Shown one piece after another: positions 1-8,289 of a stretch of 37,209 bases of DNA. Origin of the DNA: a virus. Where the stretch lies: positions 1-37,209 of the IMG/VR virus record IMGVR_UViG_3300036406_000655. The stretch is one strand, 5' to 3'. The notes under the pieces are model-generated. The model had not been told where the DNA came from, searched no databases, and saw only the letters and a list, made by a program, of their open reading frames with translations. Position numbers and translations under genes: made by a program. Position 1 is the first letter of the stretch. Each line of letters begins with the position of its first letter.

Positions 1-2920
1 TGAACTTTTCCATACCCGATGTCATTTCAAGAGGCCAGAAGTTTTCATCATCATATACGATGTATGTATTGATTGACTTACCATCCGTTTCAAAGAGTAT
101 TTCAAAGTCAACAATCTGTGAAAGGATAGAGTTTACTTCAGCTTGAACCTTTGGCATTGCATCTGAAATCAATTGATATGGGACTCCGTTACGATTTACA
201 GCCTTTAGATAGAAGTCATACGCCTTGAATTGTTTTTCCAATTCTTGAAGTTTCTTGATTGATTCTGCACAATCTTGAATTGTTTTTTCATAGACCTTTA
301 TCTCACCAGCAAGTGTAATATACTTTGTTTCAAGACGTTTTAGTTCTGATGTAAAGTCATTACGTTCCCTCTCCGCAACAGAAATCTTTGTTTGAATTTG
401 TTGGTTTTCCTTGATGATACCTTCGTTCTGAACATACGATATAATAAGGTCTTCAATCTTTTCCGTCTTTGAAGTTAGGTCATCACAGGTGATTCCATTC
501 TGTGAGATCTTCTTTTCAATCTCGTGAATTTGTTTTTGCTTACCGAGGACTTTTCGTTCAAGGTCTTGATAATTCTTTTTCTGTTCTTCAACGTAATTCA
601 ATTTATGACCTATAACTTCTAATTCAGCCAATTCAAATTCAAGAATACCACGTTCTTTATTGAGGTCAACGAGGATTTCCTCTGCTGATTTTGCATCCTG
701 AACGAACACATTGTTAGTACAGAACTTACAATCGGGGTCATACTCGTGTGTAGACAACTTATCAATCTTGGATTGATTGTGACTAATTTGAAGTCGGATG
801 TTTTCTAACTTGTGTTTTGTTTTTGAAATTGATTGAGTTGTTTCTTGTAGAACTTCCCAATCTTGTTGTAATTTATCCGAGTCAATTGAATCAAATTGAG
901 TTTGAAGTTCCGATAGAATTTTGTTTTCATCACCGAGTTCAATTTCAAGTCTTGATGTTTCTTCTCTACAAGATGCAACCTTACGAACAAACTCATCTTT
1001 CTTTTGAGTTAGTTCTTCCAAGTTATGACCCATCAGTCGGTCGTCAATTGGTTTGAGTGCCTTGGTAAGTTCCATAATAACTTCGTTCTTGGAATCCAAA
1101 CGAGAACGATATAAATCACGTTCTTCATTGATTTCATCTAAATCTAATTGTGAACGTTTGAGATTATCGTTTGCAGTTGCAATCTTCGTAGAGTAATCCT
1201 GACGTGAGTATTCTCTGATGAGAGTTTGAACTGACTTGATTTCATCGGAAGCAATCGTACTCAACTCTTCAAACAGATTGAGATCAAGGAATTGTGCCAG
1301 AAGGTCTTTACGTTCTCTCTGTGCCTTATCAATAAAGTTCGTGTTGTTTCCTTGTAGGGAAAATGCAGTAATGATAAAGTCATCATATGTACCGAGATAG
1401 TTTCGGATTGCAAAGTTTGTTCCATCTCTATCATCACCATTGAGAGAAATCTTTTCACCACTTTCTTCGTGCCAGAAATCAACATTAACCTTTACGTGCC
1501 CTCTCTTATCTTTTGTGGCGATACGTTCAATCCAGTAATCTTTTCCATTGATTTGGAATTGGAACTTACAACGGAATGTATCTTTCTTATTATTGAGAAC
1601 TTGTGATGCCTTGAACGTTCTAGAACACTTATCAAAGATACAGAACATAAGGGCATCCAATACAGATGACTTACCACTTGCATTTGCAGCAAAAATACCA
1701 TACGTTCCATTCATTTGACTGAAATCAATCTTATTTCCTTCTCCATATGAGAACATATTGTCAAATTCAAACTTGATTGGATTCCAAATTACATTACGAA
1801 GAACAACTGATTTATTGAGATTTGTATTGATTGTTCTGTTTATCTTTCTGACTTCATCTATTACTTCTTCTTCTACCGCAAACTCTTTTTCAAGATAATC
1901 ACCGATGAGTTTGTTTTGGTATTCAACATCACGAACATCACCGATAGAAATCGTTGATTGTGTTTGTCCGTTGGTTGGTTTTGTTGAGAACTTCTGAATA
2001 CGAATATCGTCAACCTTCACGATTGATTTTAGTTTGGCTACCGCCTTCATAAGTTCGGAGTTTGGAGTATTGTAAGAACGAACACGAATTCGGTTATGAA
2101 TCGAAAATTCAGTTGGTAGATTTACAAACTTACCTTCGTCAATATCAATAGTGTAGTGAGACCAATCGTTTGGAATCTGAACAAATGTTGATTTACCTTC
2201 GCGAAGATTCCAATGAATAATTCCGTGAACCAATCCTTCACCGAAGTTTTGTTGGATAAGAGAACCTGCATAGGCAAACTTGTTGTTTGGATGTAGATAC
2301 TGAAACGAGTGAATATCACCAAACATACCAAAGTCAAAATCCTTGAACATATCCATATTGATTCTGTTGTTCTTGATTGTTTGACCAAATCCAATATCTG
2401 CTCTGTCAATAGCTCCGTGATAAAATACTACCTTTATTCCGTCCCCTACAACGTCCTCTGCCTTGATAAAATTGTCAGGGTCTTCGTGTACAGCATTCAG
2501 AATAAAATTGACACCACCGAGGTTGTAGACCCCTGTATCCTTCAGATAAAAGAAGTCAGGTGTATCTATTGAGTCCACGATTGGTGAAAGGGCATCCAAA
2601 CGATTGCGGTTATTCAGATTCATATCGTGATTACCAGCGATAAGAAGAACAGGTGCAATATCAGAAAGGTTCACGAGGAAGTTTCTCGTCATTACAATAA
2701 GTTCAGGAGACATATCTGTTTTTGCATGAACAATATCTCCTGCAAGATAAATGATTGTGTTCTTATCTTGTTGGACTTGTTCTTTACAATAATCATATAC
2801 GCGATTGAATACCGACTCGTATTCATCGTGTCTCTTGAAATTACGAATATGAACGTCAGCAATATGAATGACGTTATCTACTTTGTTTACTCTTTTTGAA
2901 ATGAGTGTTTGTTGTATCAC
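1..2920 (-). CDS. gp47-gp46: Fused Mre11-Rad50 (gp47-gp46 / SbcD-SbcC) recombination nuclease, partial at left edge
   Basis: One open frame runs from a GTG at 2918-2920 to base 1 (973 complete codons, no in-frame stop) and continues beyond the window. Residues about 1-330 are an Mre11/SbcD metallophosphoesterase: ADVH near the N-terminus, LAGDIVH, AGNHD, FYHG and FGDIH give all the metal-binding motifs. After a linker the Rad50/SbcC part starts at about residue 370 with FSYGEGNKIDF and a Walker A, AANASGKSS, near residue 410. Long coiled coils flank a zinc hook, DPDCKFC, near residue 731. The frame leaves the window just after the ABC signature TSGMEK. In T4 the equivalent complex (gp47/gp46) resects DNA ends for recombination-dependent replication. 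The GTG overlaps the primase stop (GTGA), so translation is probably coupled. Walker A begins with Ala instead of the usual Gly. No plausible separate Rad50 start was seen. Function is confident; the fusion is read directly. Confidence 0.93.
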   Translation of the reverse strand, partial: MIQQTLISKRVNKVDNVIHIADVHIRNFKRHDEYESVFNRVYDYCKEQVQQDKNTIIYLAGDIVHAKTDMSPELIVMTRNFLVNLSDIAPVLLIAGNHDMNLNNRNRLDALSPIVDSIDTPDFFYLKDTGVYNLGGVNFILNAVHEDPDNFIKAEDVVGDGIKVVFYHGAIDRADIGFGQTIKNNRINMDMFKDFDFGMFGDIHSFQYLHPNNKFAYAGSLIQQNFGEGLVHGIIHWNLREGKSTFVQIPNDWSHYTIDIDEGKFVNLPTEFSIHNRIRVRSYNTPNSELMKAVAKLKSIVKVDDIRIQKFSTKPTNGQTQSTISIGDVRDVEYQNKLIGDYLEKEFAVEEEVIDEVRKINRTINTNLNKSVVLRNVIWNPIKFEFDNMFSYGEGNKIDFSQMNGTYGIFAANASGKSSVLDALMFCIFDKCSRTFKASQVLNNKKDTFRCKFQFQINGKDYWIERIATKDKRGHVKVNVDFWHEESGEKISLNGDDRDGTNFAIRNYLGTYDDFIITAFSLQGNNTNFIDKAQRERKDLLAQFLDLNLFEELSTIASDEIKSVQTLIREYSRQDYSTKIATANDNLKRSQLDLDEINEERDLYRSRLDSKNEVIMELTKALKPIDDRLMGHNLEELTQKKDEFVRKVASCREETSRLEIELGDENKILSELQTQFDSIDSDKLQQDWEVLQETTQSISKTKHKLENIRLQISHNQSKIDKLSTHEYDPDCKFCTNNVFVQDAKSAEEILVDLNKERGILEFELAELEVIGHKLNYVEEQKKNYQDLERKVLGKQKQIHEIEKKISQNGITCDDLTSKTEKIEDLIISYVQNEGIIKENQQIQTKISVAERERNDFTSELKRLETKYITLAGEIKVYEKTIQDCAESIKKLQELEKQFKAYDFYLKAVNRNGVPYQLISDAMPKVQAEVNSILSQIVDFEILFETDGKSINTYIVYDDENFWPLEMTSGMEKF

Positions 2921-3870
2921 ACTAATATCCTTTCTTTCATCAAATCAAACCCATCTACCGATGGTAATGTTTCAATATACTCTGAAAATCTTTGAAATCC
3001 AAATTCATTGATGTCTTTATCTGGAAGTTTTACCATACTTGTTTTGATTCCGTTTGAAATCAACCACTCACAAATCTTTATGGAGTCCTTCATCGCATCA
3101 TTATCAAGGGCAACAATAACCTTTGGTGGTTTACGAATGAGTATCTTTTCTTTTAGAAGAGGTTGGACAATTTTACCGAATAGTGGTATGGCATTGAAAC
3201 GGGCAGAAATGGCATCAAATACACCTTCAACAAGTGTGATCGGTTCTTTCCAATTTATGAGGGATTCAAATCCAACAACGTCTTTACTTACAGGTGGGTT
3301 TTTATACTTTGCGTTTACATCTTCAAAGATAGTTCGGGAAACAAAGAAGTTTAGGTTTAGATTATCGTCATATGATGGGACAATAATTCTACCACCATAG
3401 ATACCATTTGGACAATAACCGATGTTGTACCTGAAAATATCTGTTGGGAGAATACCACGAGATTTTAGGTAAGATACCGCTTGTTTTATTTGCATTGCAA
3501 TTGTGATGTCTCGTATAGAACCAAAGTCCGTAAGACGGATAAACTCTGGTGGTAATCTCAACTCCTCGTCTTTATCGTCGGTATTGACGAATGTGTGAAG
3601 TGCCTTTGTTTTGAGGATTCTGTTGAGGGACTCGTAGTGTTGACGGTCTACTCGTAGACGTTTGAACAGGGATTGTATTGTTCTACCCTTTTCGTTGGAA
3701 ATCCAACAATGCCAGAAGTTTTGGTTTTTAGAGTTAGATGAAACATCTATCTCCAACTTTGGTTTGTAGTGGGAAACGAATGGGGAAAAGAAAGAATAGT
3801 TGTTGCCGGAGGTCTTCTTTCCTTTACCTAAAACTTGTTCTAACAGATGTAATAAGTCGTGGTTTATCAT
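2917..3870 (-). CDS. gp61: DNA primase, T4 gp61-like, with degenerate zinc ribbon
   Basis: This 317-residue protein has the layout of the T4-type primase: an N-terminal zinc-ribbon region and a C-terminal Toprim catalytic domain. Toprim is shown by VEGVFDA (about residue 213, catalytic Glu) and ALDNDA (about residue 254, metal-binding Asp pair). The N-terminal region still reads SPFVSHYKPKL and WHCWIS, the positions where relatives carry CPxCxHxKPKL and HCWxC. Three expected cysteines are therefore Ser, Val and Ser. It should make short RNA primers for lagging-strand synthesis with a replicative helicase that is outside this window. It lies 32 nt after the endonuclease I gene and its stop overlaps the start of the Mre11-Rad50 gene. 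No good Shine-Dalgarno is visible at its ATG. Confidence 0.85.
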   Translation of the reverse strand: MINHDLLHLLEQVLGKGKKTSGNNYSFFSPFVSHYKPKLEIDVSSNSKNQNFWHCWISNEKGRTIQSLFKRLRVDRQHYESLNRILKTKALHTFVNTDDKDEELRLPPEFIRLTDFGSIRDITIAMQIKQAVSYLKSRGILPTDIFRYNIGYCPNGIYGGRIIVPSYDDNLNLNFFVSRTIFEDVNAKYKNPPVSKDVVGFESLINWKEPITLVEGVFDAISARFNAIPLFGKIVQPLLKEKILIRKPPKVIVALDNDAMKDSIKICEWLISNGIKTSMVKLPDKDINEFGFQRFSEYIETLPSVDGFDLMKERILV

Positions 3871-3902
3871 AGTAAAACCAATATACGACTATTTGAGGAG
3901 AT

Positions 3903-4310
3903 TTACAAACAATCATCCAACCATTCTTGTGGAATTTCTTTCTTTGACCACAACCAACCACGTTTTTCACAGAATTGGGCATACGTTGTTTTACTTCCCT
4001 TGTAGAGTTTTGCGTTTGGATTCTGAAAGACAAACCTAATGTCTATGTTTGGATATTGGTTGAATATCAGTTCCATCTTTTCTCTATCAGCTTTTACCCA
4101 ACGTCCCTTTGTTTCCAAGTACATTGTTCCACCCTTTTTCTTTTGTAGAACAAAGTCGGGTGTGTATGTGTGGTTTGTGGCTGGTTTGATATAGGAGAGT
4201 TTCTCGGTTTCGTAACTGTACTTTTTCTTTGAGGATTTTAGATTTTCATTGATTGTATCTTCAAGACCAGAACGAAACCCGTGTTTTATCGCAACTGCAT
4301 TTCTTTTCAT
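3903..4310 (-). CDS. T7 endonuclease I-like Holliday-junction resolvase
   Basis: The 135-residue protein matches the T7 gp3 endonuclease I fold along its whole length. It has SGLED (Glu17), then NHTYTPDF (Asp52) and YLETKGRW (Glu66, Lys68), the PD-(D/E)xK active site, followed by KLYKGS and a FCEKRGW motif near the C-terminus. Such enzymes cut four-way junctions and branched DNA, resolving replication and recombination intermediates before packaging. T4 itself uses an unrelated enzyme, endonuclease VII (gp49), so this looks like non-orthologous replacement. It sits between the structural block and primase. Its ATG overlaps the stop of the preceding structural gene by one base (TAATG), suggesting coupled translation. 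The length is close to that of T7 endonuclease I, which has an extra basic C-terminal tail. Confidence 0.92.
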   Translation of the reverse strand: MKRNAVAIKHGFRSGLEDTINENLKSSKKKYSYETEKLSYIKPATNHTYTPDFVLQKKKGGTMYLETKGRWVKADREKMELIFNQYPNIDIRFVFQNPNAKLYKGSKTTYAQFCEKRGWLWSKKEIPQEWLDDCL

Positions 4311-6070
4311 TATACGTCGAACCTTATAATTACGTTCATATCTACATCGTCTCTTTTTTCAAGTGGGGATGAGAGTTTACCTATTGCAACAAGATCATGT
4401 TTTTCGTTATACAAACCTATTGTTGTAATATATGGATTGAAATACGAACTAGTTGCATAATCATCTACAAATTGAGATGAGTTATTTCTATCTTGACGAA
4501 CAGTCCAATTCTGTGTAAAATTAAATTCACTTTTTCTTATTTTACAAATAATTTCATGTTCATAAAATGTTGTGGTACTACGGAAAGAACCTGTAAATCC
4601 ATATTCAGTTCCACCAAAATCAAAACTTCCAGTTCTTCCCAAGAAAACATTTGCATACTTTGGTCTAGGGTCAGATATAATAATCATTCCATGTTTGTAA
4701 AAAACATTTCCTATACGAGAAGTTTGATAAGCGTATCCTGTCTCAAAACTATTATTTCCCAAATAACTTATTTGTTCTGATGTTAGTCCAGATTTGTATA
4801 CTCTAACTTCATCGAGATAACCCGAAAATGTTCCGTTTGACGTACCGTTACTTCCTATAAAAAATCTGTTTGTATTCGTTGTGTTTGTTGTTACAGAACC
4901 AGTTGTTTGTCCTTTCAAAACTCCATTTACCCAAACTTGATAGTAACTTGAACTCTTTTGACAAACTATATGATTCCATACAGAGTGAGAAACGGCACTG
5001 GATGTTACAGAAAACAATGTTTCTCCAGACTTTTGGGAAAATTCTATTTTATGTTCATCTGTTAAACCTGCGGTTCTATTATAGATTTTTATATCAAACG
5101 GATAGTTTGAAGACTCACCTTGTATAGTTGGGTGGTCATTACTATCAACAACAGATACAACTTTTGTTATTCTATCTTTTACAATCAGATCTTTTGTTGT
5201 TCTTTTATCAAACAAATGATTATGTGTAAATTGTAAGTTTGATTGTGTTGGTGGTATGTTTATCCAAAAACTAAATGCAAAACTATTTCTAGCGCTAAAA
5301 TTGAAATTATCAGACGTTTTTACTTCATAATAGCCACCATCAAGATACGCGGAAACACCAGTGGATTGTGTTGTATTTGTTACTGGTATTCCTGGTAAAT
5401 AACTTATCTGTTTATTCCTAATAGACTCGACTTCGTTTACAAGAGGTGAATTATCTAAAACATAATCAATTGGCTTGTTGCGAAGATTGTACTCTCTATA
5501 CTTCTCATTGAAGCCAAGATACAGATGAAGATTATCAGTTCCTACCATCTTTGTTTCATCAAAAGCCAAATCTTTCAAATTACCTTTACCGTCATCCATC
5601 ATAGTAACTTGATAAGAAGATGTAGGATGAACACTAGTAAATTTTACAGAATTTCTGCGGATTCCTTCACCAAAAACACCTTGTGGTAAAACCATCATAG
5701 AACTAGATTCTGCTAAGTATGTTATTCTATCATAATCAGTTATAACATTTGGAATTTTTTCTTTTGAGTATTCTGTGTAGAAATTATGGTCTAGATAATA
5801 CCATAAAAGTTTAGGGTCAAGACTTTGAGTTGTAAATACTCGTTCGTATAAAGAAGATGAAAGATTTGCAACACCACCATAATACTTGTAATTTTCTGGG
5901 TAAAGTGCTCTATAAATCATTATGTCAAATAAACCATAATAATTCTTCGGTTCTGCGGAATCAGAAGATATTTCCCATAATTTATAAACCTCAAATGGTC
6001 TGACTGTATAATCACCCTTTTTGAGTTTTTTCCAAATAAGACTTAAGGTATTTCCACTTTGAAATGACAT
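4310..6070 (-). CDS. Structural protein with LamG-like domain, paralog array member 5
   Basis: This 586-residue protein is the last of five adjacent relatives. Its N-terminal 240 residues are unlike the others. Residues about 250-435 look like a laminin-G/concanavalin-type beta-sandwich: SFAFSFWINIP, then SVWNHIVCQK, VWVNGVLKG and GYLDEVRVYK, the usual strand order of LamG_3 domains. The C-terminus carries the family ending: EFNFTQN, then YITTIGLYNEKHDLVAIGKL, then a PLEKRDD stretch and a final hydrophobic strand. LamG domains bind glycans, so a surface-recognition or fibre-associated role is an inference; position downstream of the baseplate genes supports a virion component. It starts 1 nt after the stop of the 738-residue paralog. 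I do not recognise a characterised homologue. Confidence 0.8.
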   Translation of the reverse strand: MSFQSGNTLSLIWKKLKKGDYTVRPFEVYKLWEISSDSAEPKNYYGLFDIMIYRALYPENYKYYGGVANLSSSLYERVFTTQSLDPKLLWYYLDHNFYTEYSKEKIPNVITDYDRITYLAESSSMMVLPQGVFGEGIRRNSVKFTSVHPTSSYQVTMMDDGKGNLKDLAFDETKMVGTDNLHLYLGFNEKYREYNLRNKPIDYVLDNSPLVNEVESIRNKQISYLPGIPVTNTTQSTGVSAYLDGGYYEVKTSDNFNFSARNSFAFSFWINIPPTQSNLQFTHNHLFDKRTTKDLIVKDRITKVVSVVDSNDHPTIQGESSNYPFDIKIYNRTAGLTDEHKIEFSQKSGETLFSVTSSAVSHSVWNHIVCQKSSSYYQVWVNGVLKGQTTGSVTTNTTNTNRFFIGSNGTSNGTFSGYLDEVRVYKSGLTSEQISYLGNNSFETGYAYQTSRIGNVFYKHGMIIISDPRPKYANVFLGRTGSFDFGGTEYGFTGSFRSTTTFYEHEIICKIRKSEFNFTQNWTVRQDRNNSSQFVDDYATSSYFNPYITTIGLYNEKHDLVAIGKLSSPLEKRDDVDMNVIIRFDV

Positions 6071-6071
6071 A

Positions 6072-8288
6072 TTAATTCAATCTCACTACTACTTCAAATA
6101 TACGAGAATTTCCTTCATTTTTCAATATAGGATTTCTAAGTTTGCCTATGGCGAGAAGTTCTTTGTTTCTGTTGTACAAACCAATTGTTGTTATGTAAGA
6201 ATGAGGTCTTTTTTTGAAATAATCATATTTCAAAAACCCGTCACTTCCACTTACATATGTATAATTAGTAGAATGATTGAATTCATTGAAATCTGCACGG
6301 CAAAAATAAGTTTCCGTCAAAAACGTTTCAAACGATCTAGCAAAAAAAGAACTACTTGGTCTATACGATGTTGGTACTGCGGCACCACTAATTGATAAAA
6401 ATAATCTATTTGAGTTTTGTCCATCTACTGAACCAGTTATTGTGTTGAATGAACAAGATTGATCCATAACAACACCGTCTAACACAATCAGTCCCATTTT
6501 AGGAAATACAATACCCCACGCATCATCAGTTGACTCATTATAGACACCATCACGAAGTGAGCCTGATGTCACATAGTAGTATTCTTGAATACCCTCATTG
6601 GTTACTATTTCTTGTTTTGTGTCTCTACTTTCATCAATAAGAGTAAAAAATCTAGTTGATGTTGGATGCGATTGTGTTCCACTTGATGATAATTCACAAA
6701 GAGATAATTCAAAGTTTCCTGCATCAAGTTTTTCTTTATATTGAGTTCTGTCCAATTGTATTGCGTAAAAATAATCACCATTTTTACCATTCTTGAATGG
6801 GAATTTTCCATTCGTATAGCCAAAACATTCTAGCATATATTTGCGATACATTGTTTTTGCAGGATATAAATCAACTTCATTTTCAATATGAGTTGAACCA
6901 GAACCAGATATATGACAATATGTTATATCAAATTGATGATATGAATCTGTTGTATTTTCTGCTTCATTGAATACCGTTAGATAATACTTTTTTTGTTTTT
7001 CTGTCAGAGAACCTGTGTAAAACGTGGATAGTTTTTCACCAGTGCATCTAAACAAACCTTTTGTCTTATATCGAAGAATTGGTAAATCATAATCCGATAC
7101 TTTTGATAACTTTTTGAAAACATATACATTATTATCGTCTATTGTCAACTCTTCTATCATATCATCTATGAAATATGCAAAGTCATCTTGTTGTTGTTGT
7201 ATATCATTTTGTAAAACTTTTACTTCATTAGAATCTTCTATCGGTGGTGGTGGTAATACTGATATTACACCTTCTTCCGAAATAGAGTATCGTTCTGGTT
7301 CTTCATCTGGAAATCCCACATTATTTATTTGAGTTATTCTTTCAAATAGATAATTTTTTATCATGTTCAAGTATATTATTTCAGTTCTTATCGCAGAAAC
7401 CGTATAAAATGGAAAAGCAGGATTTACTTTCTGTTGTTCTAAAAATGTAGATAATCTAAGTAATCTATCATCTATAATTTTTAGATTTGAACTTATGACA
7501 GTATTATCAGTTGACTCAAATAATGGTTCAGGTGAAAAAGGTTGTCCTGTTGTTACATCAATAACAGGTTCTATTTGTGATTGATTGAAAGCACTCAAAT
7601 TATTTGTAAATTTAGTTACAGCAGCCTCTTCTATCATTTCATCAGTCAACATTACATCACCAAACAACCTTCCTGTAAAGAATGGAGTTTGTGGATATGT
7701 AACAGTAGAATCAGCAGAACTTCTTACTATTGCAACAGAAAGATTGCTGGGTGGTGTGTTTATTGAATTACCACCCTGTTGTAATTCTAAAAAATACCTC
7801 GATAGTGTATTTTGATATTCTTCCGATACAAGAAACACATAGTTTACAAAAACTATAAATTGTGGTTGATTGTATATGTATATTACTTTATTTGAATCGG
7901 AAGTATCAAATGACCAATTTTCTTGAATTGGCAGAGAGCTTGCATTTGGGTCTTTGAAAGGGTTTCTTCGGGTATATCTATACAGTACATCTAAACTAGA
8001 CAAAAATGATTTGTCTATTTTAGTATAGAGTGATAGTTCGTCCAAAGTCTTTTCATTCAGTTTTCCCATTTCATAGTAGTTTTGAATATCGGGAAGTTGA
8101 GAATTTAGTTTTTGAATATCAACATTTTCATTTGTTGATAAAAAAATAGATTGATGTCTTCCTGATTCTACCGTGTTAGGAACATTTATAACTTCAATGG
8201 TTTTACCGACGTTTAGTGGTGAATTAAATTCACCTTGCCATAAAGAACCTATAAAGCCAATTTCTTTGATTTCATATTCCGCTGCCAT
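6072..8288 (-). CDS. Phage structural protein, paralog array member 4 (shared C-terminal module)
   Basis: The protein has 738 residues. Residues about 408-738 are the module shared with its neighbours: KTKGLF, a YGSG/ISGSGST stretch, YFYAIQLDR, SGSLRDGVYNES, WGIVFPKMGLIVLDG, NTITGS, then EFNHSTNYTYVSGSDG and YITTIGLYNRNKELLAIGKL at the end. The N-terminal 400 residues are unique in this window and show no signal peptide or catalytic motif; there is a short PPPP stretch near residue 345 and a Gln-rich helix after it. The layout, a variable N-terminus joined to a constant C-terminus, suggests that the N-terminus docks to different sites while the C-terminus oligomerises or binds a common partner. 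That is inference. A GGTGAT sequence precedes the ATG. Confidence 0.8.
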   Translation of the reverse strand: MAAEYEIKEIGFIGSLWQGEFNSPLNVGKTIEVINVPNTVESGRHQSIFLSTNENVDIQKLNSQLPDIQNYYEMGKLNEKTLDELSLYTKIDKSFLSSLDVLYRYTRRNPFKDPNASSLPIQENWSFDTSDSNKVIYIYNQPQFIVFVNYVFLVSEEYQNTLSRYFLELQQGGNSINTPPSNLSVAIVRSSADSTVTYPQTPFFTGRLFGDVMLTDEMIEEAAVTKFTNNLSAFNQSQIEPVIDVTTGQPFSPEPLFESTDNTVISSNLKIIDDRLLRLSTFLEQQKVNPAFPFYTVSAIRTEIIYLNMIKNYLFERITQINNVGFPDEEPERYSISEEGVISVLPPPPIEDSNEVKVLQNDIQQQQDDFAYFIDDMIEELTIDDNNVYVFKKLSKVSDYDLPILRYKTKGLFRCTGEKLSTFYTGSLTEKQKKYYLTVFNEAENTTDSYHQFDITYCHISGSGSTHIENEVDLYPAKTMYRKYMLECFGYTNGKFPFKNGKNGDYFYAIQLDRTQYKEKLDAGNFELSLCELSSSGTQSHPTSTRFFTLIDESRDTKQEIVTNEGIQEYYYVTSGSLRDGVYNESTDDAWGIVFPKMGLIVLDGVVMDQSCSFNTITGSVDGQNSNRLFLSISGAAVPTSYRPSSSFFARSFETFLTETYFCRADFNEFNHSTNYTYVSGSDGFLKYDYFKKRPHSYITTIGLYNRNKELLAIGKLRNPILKNEGNSRIFEVVVRLN

Positions 8289-8289
8289 A

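Noticed and set aside
1492-1710. Short minus-strand frames inside 800-2410
   Set aside because: They are in a different frame from the long Mre11-Rad50 frame, which explains the whole region with conserved motifs.
3008-3400. 130-codon plus-strand frame
   Set aside because: Antisense to the Toprim part of the primase; no motif and no ribosome binding site pattern.
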